NCBI RefSeq assembly: GCF_049739465.1
Contig: NZ_JBMHHY010000005.1
Span: forward strand, 186,001-250,000
Length of the DNA: 64,000 nucleotides
Direction: 5' to 3'
DNA from: Embleya sp049739465
Lineage (GTDB): Bacteria; Actinomycetota; Actinomycetes; Streptomycetales; Streptomycetaceae
The notes under the pieces are model-generated. The model saw only the letters and a program-made list of their open reading frames with translations, made no database searches and was not told the DNA's origin. Below are positions 16,507 to 23,749 of this stretch, one piece after another (position 1 is the stretch's first letter; each line of letters begins with the position of its first letter). Both the position numbers and the translations under genes were made by a program.

Positions 16507-17544
16507 ATGAGCGCCGAACTGCACACCCGTGCCGTGGTCGCCGATACGCACAACGACCTGCTGATGGCGGTGGTGGAGCGACCACCGGGAAGGTGGGCGA
16601 GCTTCTTCCGCGAACAGTGGTTGCCGCAGCTGCGCGAGGGTGGTGTGGACGTACAGGTGCTGCCGGTGTTCGTGGACGACCAGTTCCGCCCGGAAGGGGC
16701 GCTGCGCCGGACACTGCGGATGGTCGAGTGCGCGCACACGATCGCCGAGGGCAATCCCGACGCGGTCAAGCTGTGCCTGACCGGGGACGACATCGACGCC
16801 GCGCTCGCCGAGGGCCGGATCGCGCTCGTCCTGGCGCTGGAGAGCGCGCCCGGGGTGGACGCCGACCTGGAGCTGTTCCGTACGCTCTACCGGCTCGGCG
16901 TCCGGGTCGCCTCGATCGCGCACTGGGGCCGCTCGCCGCTGGGCGACGGCAGCGGTGAGGACGCCACCGGCAGTCGGCTGACCCACGCCGGCGTCGAGGC
17001 GCTGCGCGAGATGGAACGCCTGGGCATCGTGTTCGACATCTCCCACCTCGGCGCCACCGGTGTGGCCCACGTCCTGGCGGAGGCCACCCGTCCGCTGCTG
17101 GCCAGCCACTCGGCGACCCGGGCGCTGTGCGACCACCACCGCAACCTGACCGACGAGCAGATCCGCGGTGTGGCCGGCACGGGCGGCGTGGTGTGCGTCA
17201 ACTTCTTTCCCGGCTTCGTCTCGGCGGACCGGACCAAGCACACCATCGATGGGATCGTCGATCACATCGCGCACGTGATCGAGGTGGCCGGCATCGATCA
17301 TGTCGGGATCGGCCCCGACTTCCTGCGCGAGGTGCTCGAGGACGTCACCCCGCCGTGCTGCGAGGGCGCCGACTACCCCGGCGTGGACACCTCCGCGACC
17401 CTGCCCGACCTCGATGGCCCGGCCCAACTGCCCGCGCTCACCGAGGTGTTGGTCCGACGCGGGTTCGGCGAGAAGGAGATCCTGGCGATCCTCGGCGGCA
17501 ATGTGGCCCGGCTCTTCCGCGCCGAACTGGGCCGGGCCCGATGA
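16507..17544 (+). CDS. membrane-dipeptidase-like metallopeptidase, family M19
   Basis: A 345-residue amidohydrolase-superfamily dipeptidase. The first metal motif HxD is in ADTHNDLL near residue 15; the bridging Glu is in LALESAPG; later metal/catalytic histidines lie in the SHSATRAL and GIGPDF regions. M19 enzymes cleave dipeptides, and several bacterial members prefer a D-residue at the C-terminal position. No signal peptide or membrane segment is evident, so it is probably cytoplasmic. ATG 16507 follows GAAAGGA by 6 nt. First gene of a four-gene operon; its stop overlaps the next start. Confidence 0.9.
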   Translation: MSAELHTRAVVADTHNDLLMAVVERPPGRWASFFREQWLPQLREGGVDVQVLPVFVDDQFRPEGALRRTLRMVECAHTIAEGNPDAVKLCLTGDDIDAALAEGRIALVLALESAPGVDADLELFRTLYRLGVRVASIAHWGRSPLGDGSGEDATGSRLTHAGVEALREMERLGIVFDISHLGATGVAHVLAEATRPLLASHSATRALCDHHRNLTDEQIRGVAGTGGVVCVNFFPGFVSADRTKHTIDGIVDHIAHVIEVAGIDHVGIGPDFLREVLEDVTPPCCEGADYPGVDTSATLPDLDGPAQLPALTEVLVRRGFGEKEILAILGGNVARLFRAELGRAR

Positions 17545-18698
17545 CCGGCCCGACGACGAGCGCCGCCGCCGCGCGGGCGTTCGACACCGAGGCGATGCTC
17601 ACCGATCTGGCCGAGTTGGTGACCTGCGAATCGTTCTCCGCCGACCTGGCGGCGGTCGCGCGCAGTGCCGATGTGGTCGCCGCGCAGGGTGCCCGGTATC
17701 TGGGCGGCGTCGCACCCGAGCGTATCGTCCTGGGCGGGGTGACCCACCTGCGCTGGGTCTTCGGTACGCCGAAGGTGCTCCTGGTCGGCCACCACGACAC
17801 GGTCTGGCCGATGGGCTCGCTGGCGACCCACCCGTGGTCGGTGCGGGACGGGATCGCGCGCGGGCCGGGCGTGTTCGACATGAAGGCCGGTCTCGTGCAG
17901 ATGTTCCACGCGCTGGCCGCGTCGGATTCCCTGGACGGGATCGCCGTACTGATCACCGGTGACGAGGAGGTCGGCTCGACCACGTCGCGCGAGTTGATCG
18001 AGGATTGCGCGCGCGGGTGCGCGGCGGCATTCGTCCTGGAGGCGTCGGCCGACGGCGGTGCGCTCAAGACCGCGCGCAAGGGCGGTTCGATGTACGAGTT
18101 GGTGGTGCACGGGAAGGCCGCGCACGCGGGCCTGGAGCCGGAGAAGGGGATCAACGCGGCGGTCGAGGCCGCGCATCTGGTGCTGGCCCTGGGCGAGTTG
18201 GCCGCCCGGGCGGACGAGGGCGGCGCCGGCGCGTCCGGTGGGTGGCGGACCACGGTCACCCCGACGGTGCTCGGCGCCGGCTCGGTGACCAACACGGTGC
18301 CGGCGCGGGCCAAGGTGACGGTCGACGTACGGGTGCCCACCCGCAAGGCCCAGGACCGGGTGGACGAGTTGATTCGGGGTCTGACCCCGACCGTGCCCGG
18401 CGCCCGGATCGAGGTGCTCGGCGGCCCGAACCGCCCGCCGCTGGAGGAGAGTTCGTCCAGTGCGCTGTTCGACCTGGCCGGCCTCACCGCGGCCCATCGC
18501 GGCCTGCCGCCGCTGCGGTCCGCTGCCGTGGGTGGCGCGTCCGACGGCAACTTCACGGCGGGCGTGGGTTGTCCGACGCTCGACGGGCTCGGCGCGGTCG
18601 GCGGCGGCGCGCACGCCGACCACGAGCACGTGATCGTGGCCGAGTTGGCGCCGCGCGCACAGCTCCTGGCCGGCCTGATCGAGGCGGTCGTCCGATGA
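17541..18698 (+). CDS. M20 family peptidase / N-acyl-amino-acid deacylase
   Basis: A 385-residue M20 metallohydrolase of the carboxypeptidase G2/ArgE type. Metal-binding elements are VGHHDTVWP, GVFDMKAG, the catalytic/ligand pair DEEVGS and the C-terminal HADHEHV. A lid/dimerisation domain is inserted at about residues 180-290. Its place between an M19 dipeptidase and GNAT/racemase genes parallels the Geobacillus set in which an M20 enzyme removes the N-succinyl group from L-amino acids; that specificity is inferred. Coupled at both ends by ATGA overlaps. Confidence 0.9.
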   Translation: MTGPTTSAAAARAFDTEAMLTDLAELVTCESFSADLAAVARSADVVAAQGARYLGGVAPERIVLGGVTHLRWVFGTPKVLLVGHHDTVWPMGSLATHPWSVRDGIARGPGVFDMKAGLVQMFHALAASDSLDGIAVLITGDEEVGSTTSRELIEDCARGCAAAFVLEASADGGALKTARKGGSMYELVVHGKAAHAGLEPEKGINAAVEAAHLVLALGELAARADEGGAGASGGWRTTVTPTVLGAGSVTNTVPARAKVTVDVRVPTRKAQDRVDELIRGLTPTVPGARIEVLGGPNRPPLEESSSSALFDLAGLTAAHRGLPPLRSAAVGGASDGNFTAGVGCPTLDGLGAVGGGAHADHEHVIVAELAPRAQLLAGLIEAVVR

Positions 18699-19483
18699 GT
18701 GCGCCGATCATCCGCGAGTTGCACGAACTCGACGAACTCGAGGACGTATGCGCCCTGTTCTGCGAGATCTGGGGCGCGGCACCGGGCAACGCGCCGATCA
18801 ACGTCGAGCAGATGCGGGCCCTGTCGCACGCGGGCAACTACGTTGCCGGGGCGTACGCGGACGGGCGCCTGGCCGGCGCCACCGTCGCGTTCTTCGGCGC
18901 GCCGATCGCCCGTACGATGCACTCGCACATCACCGGCGCCCGGCCGGGCCACGCGGCCGGCTTCGCGCTCAAGCTGCATCAGCGGGAGTGGGCCCTGGAC
19001 CGGGGGCTGAGCCGGATCACCTGGACCTACGATCCGCTGATCCGCCGCAACGCCTACTTCAACGTGGCCAAGCTGGCCGGCCGTCCCGACGGCTACCTGC
19101 CCAACTTCTACGGGTCCGTCGACGACGCGATCAACGGCGGTACGGACACCGATCGGGTGCTGGTGGCCTGGGAGTTGGCCGACCCGCAGGTCGCGGCGGC
19201 GGCCCGGTCGGCACCCATCCCGGTGGTCGTACCACCCGACGCGGTGGCCGCGCTGACCGACCGCGACGACCTGCCGGTCCTGGGCCGGACCGACGCCGAG
19301 CACCTGCTGGTCGAGGTACCGGCGGACATCGAGGCGCTGCGGCGCACCGACCCCGGCGCGGCGAAGGAGTGGCGGATCGCGCTGCGCGACGTCCTCGGCG
19401 GCCTGCTGGCCGACGGCGCGCGGGTGATCGGCTTCCACGACAAGACCCGCTACGTCCTCACCCGCGCCACCCCTACCGCGTGA
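18695..19483 (+). CDS. GNAT-type N-acyltransferase (D-amino-acid N-acylation candidate)
   Basis: A 262-residue protein of the GNAT group that accompanies NAAAR/MenC2-type racemases. It starts with IRELHELDEL and shows the conserved HSHITG, LKLHQREW, TWTYDPL and NAYFNVAKL segments. It is clearly paralogous to the protein at 38198-39139, sharing HSHI, the K-HQR-W helix, R-NAYFN-AKL, DIEALRRTDP and VLGGLLADG. In Geobacillus an equivalent gene product succinylates D-amino acids before racemisation. The acyl donor here (succinyl-, acetyl- or other CoA) is not determined. Confidence 0.82.
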   Translation: MSAPIIRELHELDELEDVCALFCEIWGAAPGNAPINVEQMRALSHAGNYVAGAYADGRLAGATVAFFGAPIARTMHSHITGARPGHAAGFALKLHQREWALDRGLSRITWTYDPLIRRNAYFNVAKLAGRPDGYLPNFYGSVDDAINGGTDTDRVLVAWELADPQVAAAARSAPIPVVVPPDAVAALTDRDDLPVLGRTDAEHLLVEVPADIEALRRTDPGAAKEWRIALRDVLGGLLADGARVIGFHDKTRYVLTRATPTA

Positions 19484-19524
19484 ACGCGAACAAGATCCTC
19501 GAACAGATCGGGAGCCCTGGCACC

Positions 19525-20634
19525 ATGAAGATCACCGGAATCGAACTGCGCCGGATCGCAATGCCGTTGCGCGCACCGTTCCGCACCTCGTTCGGTGTGG
19601 AGAGCGCGCGCGACATCCTGCTGCTGCGCGTGGTCACACCGGAGGCGGAGGGCTGGGGCGAATGCGTCGCGATGTCCGACCCGCTGTACAGCTCGGAGTA
19701 CGTGGAAGGCGCGGCCGACGTGCTCAAGCGCTATCTGATCCCGACGCTGCCCGCGCTGGGCGAGCGGGTGAGCGCGCGGGCGGTGAAGCGGGCGCTGAAG
19801 CCGTTCAAGGGCCACCGGATGGCCAAGGCGGCGCTGGAGACGGGCGTGTTGGACGCGCAACTGCGGCTGTCCGGCGAGTCGTTCGGCTCCTTCCTGGGCG
19901 CGGCGCGGGATCGGGTGCCGTGCGGGGTGTCGGTCGGGATCATGGACTCGATCCCGGAACTCCTGGAAACGGTCGGGGGGTTCGTCGACGAGGGCTATGT
20001 GCGGATCAAGCTGAAGATCGAGCCGGGTTGGGACCTGGCGCCGGTGCGGGCGGTGCGGGAGCGGTTCGGCGCCGACCTGCTGCTCCAGGTGGACGCGAAC
20101 GCGGCGTACACGCTGGCCGACGCGCGGCAGTTGGCCAAGCTGGACGAGTTCGACCTGCTGCTGATCGAGCAGCCGCTGGCCGACGACGACCTGATCCAGC
20201 ACGCCCAGTTGGCCAAGCGGATGAGTACGCCGATCTGCCTGGACGAATCGATCGAGTCGGTCGAGGACGCCGCCGCCGCGCTCACCCTCGGCGCGGCCTC
20301 GATCATCAACGTCAAGCCGGGCCGGGTCGGCGGCTACCTGGAGGCCAAGGCGATCCACGACCTGTGCGTGGCGCACGGCGTCCCGGTGTGGTGCGGCGGC
20401 ATGCTGGAGACCGGCCTCGGCCGGGCCGCCAACGTGGCGCTGGCCGCGCTGCCGGGCTTCACGTTGCCGGGCGACACGTCGGCCTCGCGCCGTTACTACG
20501 CCACGGACATCACCACGCCGTTCGAACTCGCCGACGGCCACCTCGACGTACCCACCGGCCCCGGCCTGGGCATCGAGCCGATCGCCGACATCCTGGACTC
20601 GGTGACCACGTCCAGCGAGTGGATCAAGTTCTGA
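19525..20634 (+). CDS. N-acylamino-acid racemase / o-succinylbenzoate synthase-like enolase superfamily enzyme
   Basis: A 369-residue enolase-superfamily enzyme of the MR/MLE type. The catalytic lysine pair is visible as K-x-K in RIKLKIEP (near residue 155-165) and the second-base Lys in NVKPGRVGG; metal ligands fall in QVDANAAY, IEQPL and LDESIES. This arrangement defines the OSBS/NAAAR group. No other menaquinone genes are present, while GNAT and M20 genes precede it, so racemisation of N-acylamino acids is the better call. ATG 19525 has GGGAG 10 nt upstream. Last gene of the operon; the stop lies in a tandem repeat. Confidence 0.87.
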   Translation: MKITGIELRRIAMPLRAPFRTSFGVESARDILLLRVVTPEAEGWGECVAMSDPLYSSEYVEGAADVLKRYLIPTLPALGERVSARAVKRALKPFKGHRMAKAALETGVLDAQLRLSGESFGSFLGAARDRVPCGVSVGIMDSIPELLETVGGFVDEGYVRIKLKIEPGWDLAPVRAVRERFGADLLLQVDANAAYTLADARQLAKLDEFDLLLIEQPLADDDLIQHAQLAKRMSTPICLDESIESVEDAAAALTLGAASIINVKPGRVGGYLEAKAIHDLCVAHGVPVWCGGMLETGLGRAANVALAALPGFTLPGDTSASRRYYATDITTPFELADGHLDVPTGPGLGIEPIADILDSVTTSSEWIKF

Positions 20635-20710
20635 GCCGGCCGAAATCGAGCTGAGCCGGCCGAAATCGAGCTGAGCCGGCCGAAATCGAGCTGAGCGGGC
20701 GGGGATCGAG
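20631..20710. repeat. 20-bp tandem repeat over a stop codon
   Basis: Three identical 20-bp units (CTGAGCCGGCCGAAATCGAG) at 20631-20650, 20651-20670 and 20671-20690, and a degenerate fourth unit to 20710. The first unit contains the TGA of the racemase gene. Each unit carries an internal GCCGGC palindrome. Confidence 0.95.
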
Positions 20711-20724
20711 CCGAGCAGAGCCGT

Positions 20725-20762
20725 CGACGGCGCCCGGTCGAGCAATCGGCCGGGCGCCGTCG
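20725..20762 (+). terminator. hairpin terminator of racemase operon
   Basis: A perfect 13-bp stem (20725-20737 with 20750-20762, 12-nt loop), about 90 bp after the operon's last stop. No U-tract. Confidence 0.8.
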
Positions 20763-20767
20763 GCACC

Positions 20768-20837
20768 CGCCTGCCCACCCCCGGTCCCACCCCCACGCCC
20801 AATCCCATCCCCAATCCCAATCCCAATCCCATCCGCA
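20768..20837. repeat. C-rich low-complexity tract
   Basis: A pyrimidine-rich stretch made of CCCAAT/CCCATC-type hexamer repeats on the plus strand. It separates the racemase operon from the leader of the ACT gene; no coding or signal function is evident. Confidence 0.8.
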
Positions 20838-20973
20838 TCATGAGACACGTTGGACGGCGCGTGGTGGGTGTGCGAACTTCGATGTCATGCGACGTCGGAT
20901 GATTATTACCGGCAGCGTGCCGACATCGGGCTTACCAGGACGATCATTTCCCTGCGGCCCACCGTCCGCACGC

Positions 20974-21012
20974 AGACCTCTCGCGCATCGCGAGGGGTCT
21001 TTCTGCTTTCCC
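20974..21012 (+). promoter_or_regulatory. terminator-like leader hairpin (possible attenuator) before ACT gene
   Basis: A 12-bp stem with one G-U pair (20974-20985 with 20989-21000) and a 3-nt CAT loop is followed by TTTCTGCTTT. It lies about 70 nt upstream of the ACT-domain gene. A stem plus T-rich run in a 5' leader suggests conditional termination. Small frames upstream (ATG 20887 or 20899) could encode a leader peptide but run through the hairpin without a stop, so the sensing mechanism is open. Confidence 0.55.
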
Positions 21013-21069
21013 GGCCCGGTTTCGCACCCCACCCCACCCCACTCGGCACTCGACAGGAGCCAACACCTC

Positions 21070-21345
21070 ATGGTTGACGAAGGCACCCAGGTCCTCGAAG
21101 CCCCCCGGCCCACCGTCCCGGAATCGGCCCTGCTGATCGCCCGAATGCGCCACGGCCAAGGCACCCTCGCGCGAGTCGCGGCAACGGTGAACAACCACGG
21201 CGTGGACCGACTCACCTACATCTCCACGGAATCCGGCACGGCCACGGTGGAACTCACCGTCCAACCACGAGACGCAGCCAGGGTCGAGGCCAAACTCCGC
21301 CGAATGGTGGAGGTCTTCGAAGTAACCCGAACACCCGGCGCCTGA
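21070..21345 (+). CDS. small ACT-domain protein, IlvM/IlvN-like
   Basis: A 91-residue stand-alone ACT domain. Residues 18-85 follow the pattern of the E. coli IlvM-type regulatory subunit: ALLIARMRHGQGTLARVAATV, a glycine-rich turn, then ATVELTVQPRDAARVEAKL and an RMVEVFEV strand. No acetolactate synthase large subunit is adjacent, so partner and ligand are unknown. The upstream leader hairpin suggests amino-acid-responsive expression (inference). ATG 21070 is chosen as the only start preceding the conserved core. Confidence 0.72.
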   Translation: MVDEGTQVLEAPRPTVPESALLIARMRHGQGTLARVAATVNNHGVDRLTYISTESGTATVELTVQPRDAARVEAKLRRMVEVFEVTRTPGA

Positions 21346-21362
21346 CGCGAGCTCCGTACACC

Positions 21363-21572
21363 TCATGTAGGGCGCGAGCCGTGCACATTCCGGTAGGCCT
21401 CCGAATGCACGGCGGGAACCCAGCCGTACCCACCACCACTCGTATACGAATGCGGCGCGGCCGGGCGCCCGGCCGCCTCCCACTCCCGATACGCGCGCCG
21501 ACTCTCAGCCGTCACCCGCAACCAGCCGGGAAGACTCGATGTCGGTTCGTTGTGGGACTTCCGCTGACCCAT
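21363..21572 (-). CDS. hypothetical small protein (69 aa)
   Basis: An unrecognised 69-residue protein rich in Gly/Ser/Tyr/Trp in its second half. ATG 21572 is preferred because GGAGG lies 5 nt upstream; an ATG at 21584 has no usable site. Its first 68 bp overlap, in another frame, the end of the upstream gene 21505-21930, suggesting a coupled pair. No domain recognised. Confidence 0.55.
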   Translation of the reverse strand: MGQRKSHNEPTSSLPGWLRVTAESRRAYREWEAAGRPAAPHSYTSGGGYGWVPAVHSEAYRNVHGSRPT

Positions 21573-21930
21573 GAGGTCCTCCATCCTCTCGAATGTCGTT
21601 TCGACAACTTGCGATCAATGCCAACCCATCCGCAATCAACGCCGCACACTGCTCCGGCGTCGGCGGAGGTCCGCCATACACGGCCCCGGTGGCCGCTCCC
21701 ACCCGAGCCAAAACATGACGCGCCACGCGACGCTGCTCCTCAAGCGGAAGGCACTGCACGATGTGATCCACGACGCTGGTGGCCGCTTCGAGCGACATCG
21801 ACACGGTCACCGGCCCCGACAGCCGCCGCCGATGCGCCGACATCGCACCCTCTACGACGAGTTGCACCACTCCCGGCCGCCCAATCCCAGGCAGCACAGT
21901 CACGCTGGGATCCGGTATCTCCGTCGCCAT
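21505..21930 (-). CDS. hypothetical protein (141 aa)
   Basis: An unrecognised 141-residue soluble protein with a beta-rich N-terminal half, a helical segment around SLEAATSVVDHIVQCL and LEEQRRVARHVLARV, and a second helix AALIADGLALIASCR. ATG 21930 has an AAAGGAG site 4 nt upstream. It is divergent from the UTRA/GntR genes; such small proteins are often neighbours of regulators in Streptomyces, but no function can be assigned. Confidence 0.65.
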   Translation of the reverse strand: MATEIPDPSVTVLPGIGRPGVVQLVVEGAMSAHRRRLSGPVTVSMSLEAATSVVDHIVQCLPLEEQRRVARHVLARVGAATGAVYGGPPPTPEQCAALIADGLALIASCRNDIREDGGPHGSAEVPQRTDIESSRLVAGDG

Positions 21931-22111
21931 GACTCTCCTTTCGACGGTCGTTTGCCGGGCGGGGCTCAAGCCGCCATGGACACGGCCGATCCACCCTCTT
22001 GCGCAGATCATATTGCCTTTCGCGAAAAGCAGCAAGATTCTCCTGTCGACCTATGCGCTTAGTGTGTAAAGCAGTAAGGTTCACGACTTCCGAAGCGATC
22101 AAGGGGATCCG

Positions 22112-22672
22112 GTGGGCGGTAACGAGTGGGTGCACGTGTCCACGCCGTACGTGACGCCGCGTGGGAAGGGGGAGCGGGACGCCTGGAGCGTGGTGGCCGC
22201 TGCCGGGGGGCGTAAGGGCGGTCAGCGCATCATTCATGCTCGGGACGTGACAGCGTCCCGTGAGGTGGCCGCGTTGCTCGACATCCCGGAGGGCGCGCCC
22301 GTGGTCGAGCGGCGGCGGATCATCCTGCTCGATGGGGAGGCCACCGAACTGACCGACACCTACTACCCGGTGGCCATCGCACATGGGACGGCGCTGACCG
22401 GAACGGCCAAGATCCCCGGCGGTGCGGTGACGTTGTTGGCGAACCTCGGCCACACCGGTCACCGCGTGCGGGAAGAGGTCGGTGCCCGGCTTCCTGATGC
22501 GAGTGAGTGCGAGACCCTGGGGCTGGGTGCGCACGATCCGGTGCTGCGGCTGGTGCGGGTGACCTTGGACGCCGGTGGCGAAGCCTTCCAGGTGGACGTG
22601 TCCGTCTTTCCGGCTGCTACCCAGCGACTCCGCTACGAGACAAGGATTGGCCGAGATGCCCAAAGCGGCTGA
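22112..22672 (+). CDS. UTRA-domain protein lacking a DNA-binding head
   Basis: A 186-residue protein consisting of a UTRA effector-binding domain. Family features are REVAALLDIPEGAPVVERRRI and the TELTDTYYPVAIAHGTAL stretch, equivalent to segments in the next gene. GntR/HutC regulators normally have an N-terminal winged helix of about 70 residues; here only some 50 unrelated residues precede the UTRA core. GTG 22112 follows AAGGGG by 6 nt. It overlaps the full-length GntR gene by 17 bp. It may be a decayed duplicate or a partner that heterodimerises with it (inference). Confidence 0.75.
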   Translation: MGGNEWVHVSTPYVTPRGKGERDAWSVVAAAGGRKGGQRIIHARDVTASREVAALLDIPEGAPVVERRRIILLDGEATELTDTYYPVAIAHGTALTGTAKIPGGAVTLLANLGHTGHRVREEVGARLPDASECETLGLGAHDPVLRLVRVTLDAGGEAFQVDVSVFPAATQRLRYETRIGRDAQSG

Positions 22673-23462
22673 AGACGCCTTCGACCGCAGACCGCTGCAC
22701 CAGCGCATCGCTGCGGATCTGCGGGACGAGATCATGTCCGGCGACCTCGTTCCGGGCGCAGACCTTCCGTCCACACAGCGGCTGAAGGAGCGCTTCGACG
22801 CGTCGAACGCGACCATTCAGAAGGCCCTACAGGTACTGAAGGACGAGCGCCTGGTCATCGGCCGCGCGGGTGCCGCCGTAACGGTTCGCGAGCATCGTCA
22901 GGAGACGGTACGACCGGCCGATTTCGGGCGCCCGGCCGAGCCGGGTATGCCGTACCGGTGGCTCACCGAGGCCGCTCGGCACGGCAAGCATGGAAGCATC
23001 CGACTCCTGGACGTCGCGGAGGTGCGCCCACCCGGAGACGTGGCCGCCTGTCTGGCGCCGGGTGAGACCGAAGTCGCGGTCATCCGACGCCAATTGCTCG
23101 CCCACGACGGGCATCCGGTCGAACTGGTCACTTCCTACTACCCGATCGAACTGGCCCAGGGCACGGCACTGGCGGAAGCCCGCAGGATCCGAGGCGGTAC
23201 CCCCGCCCTCCTCGCCGACCTGGGCCATCCGCCGCGCCGAACGGTCGACCGCGTCTCCGCGCGCATCCCCACACAGGAGCAGTACGAGGCCCTGCAACTA
23301 CCCAGCGACCTCCCGATCCTGCGCACCCTGCGTGTCGTCTACACCGATGGCGACCGACCGATCGAGGTCACGGTGATGGCGAAGGCGGGCCACCTGTACG
23401 AACTTCAGTACGAGTTCGCCGAGGAGGGCCCCGGACCGTCGGGTGAGCCGCGCGGCACCTGA
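22656..23462 (+). CDS. GntR/HutC-type regulator (wHTH + UTRA)
   Basis: A 268-residue regulator with an N-terminal winged helix (about residues 13-75: LHQRIAADLRDEIMSGDL, then LPSTQRLKERF and ATIQKALQVL) and a C-terminal UTRA domain (about 95-255, with PVELVTSYYPIELAQGTAL). ATG 22656 has AAGGA 9 nt upstream. It shares its UTRA architecture with the preceding gene, indicating tandem duplication. The target is unknown; the divergent small genes at 21363-21930 are candidates. Confidence 0.88.
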   Translation: MPKAAEDAFDRRPLHQRIAADLRDEIMSGDLVPGADLPSTQRLKERFDASNATIQKALQVLKDERLVIGRAGAAVTVREHRQETVRPADFGRPAEPGMPYRWLTEAARHGKHGSIRLLDVAEVRPPGDVAACLAPGETEVAVIRRQLLAHDGHPVELVTSYYPIELAQGTALAEARRIRGGTPALLADLGHPPRRTVDRVSARIPTQEQYEALQLPSDLPILRTLRVVYTDGDRPIEVTVMAKAGHLYELQYEFAEEGPGPSGEPRGT

Positions 23463-23749
23463 TTCCCGCGTTGACGTCCAAAGCGGCTGAAGGCGCCTTC
23501 GGTCAGGGCCACTCGATGATGTCTCGGGACGGACGCCGTTGATCCGGTCGAGGTCGTCTTCGGTCCGGCCGCGGGCCGGCAACGCCATGCCGCCGTCGTT
23601 CCGCAGGAGGATATCCAGGGCGAGTCCGTCAGGAACACGCTGATCGCCGGTTTGCAGAGCGTCGAGGGCAGGCACTCCGACATCTCGGCGATGGTCAAGG
23701 AGCTGAACCGGGCCGGCTGAACCCGAGTAGGGCCGAGTGCTGCTCGGCG
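23463..23749 (+). pseudogene. intergenic stretch with gene remnants
   Basis: At 23476-23499 a 24-bp sequence repeats the first codons of the GntR gene (22659-22682) with one mismatch, and stays in the same frame for about 20 codons before TGA. A second frame, open from about 23520 to TGA 23718-23720, ends in QEDIQGESVRNTLIAGLQ and HSDISAMVKELNRAG, which look protein-like but have no start. Both look like degraded ends left by duplication or insertion. No intact gene was found. Confidence 0.45.

Noticed and set aside
20887..21069. N-terminal extension of the ACT gene from ATG 20887
   Set aside because: It would translate through the terminator-like hairpin and encodes low-quality Pro/Ser/Arg-rich sequence; the conserved ACT core begins after ATG 21070.
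22112..23462. Reading the two UTRA genes as one frameshifted regulator
   Set aside because: Each has its own UTRA domain and start; they are tandem duplicates, not halves of one gene.
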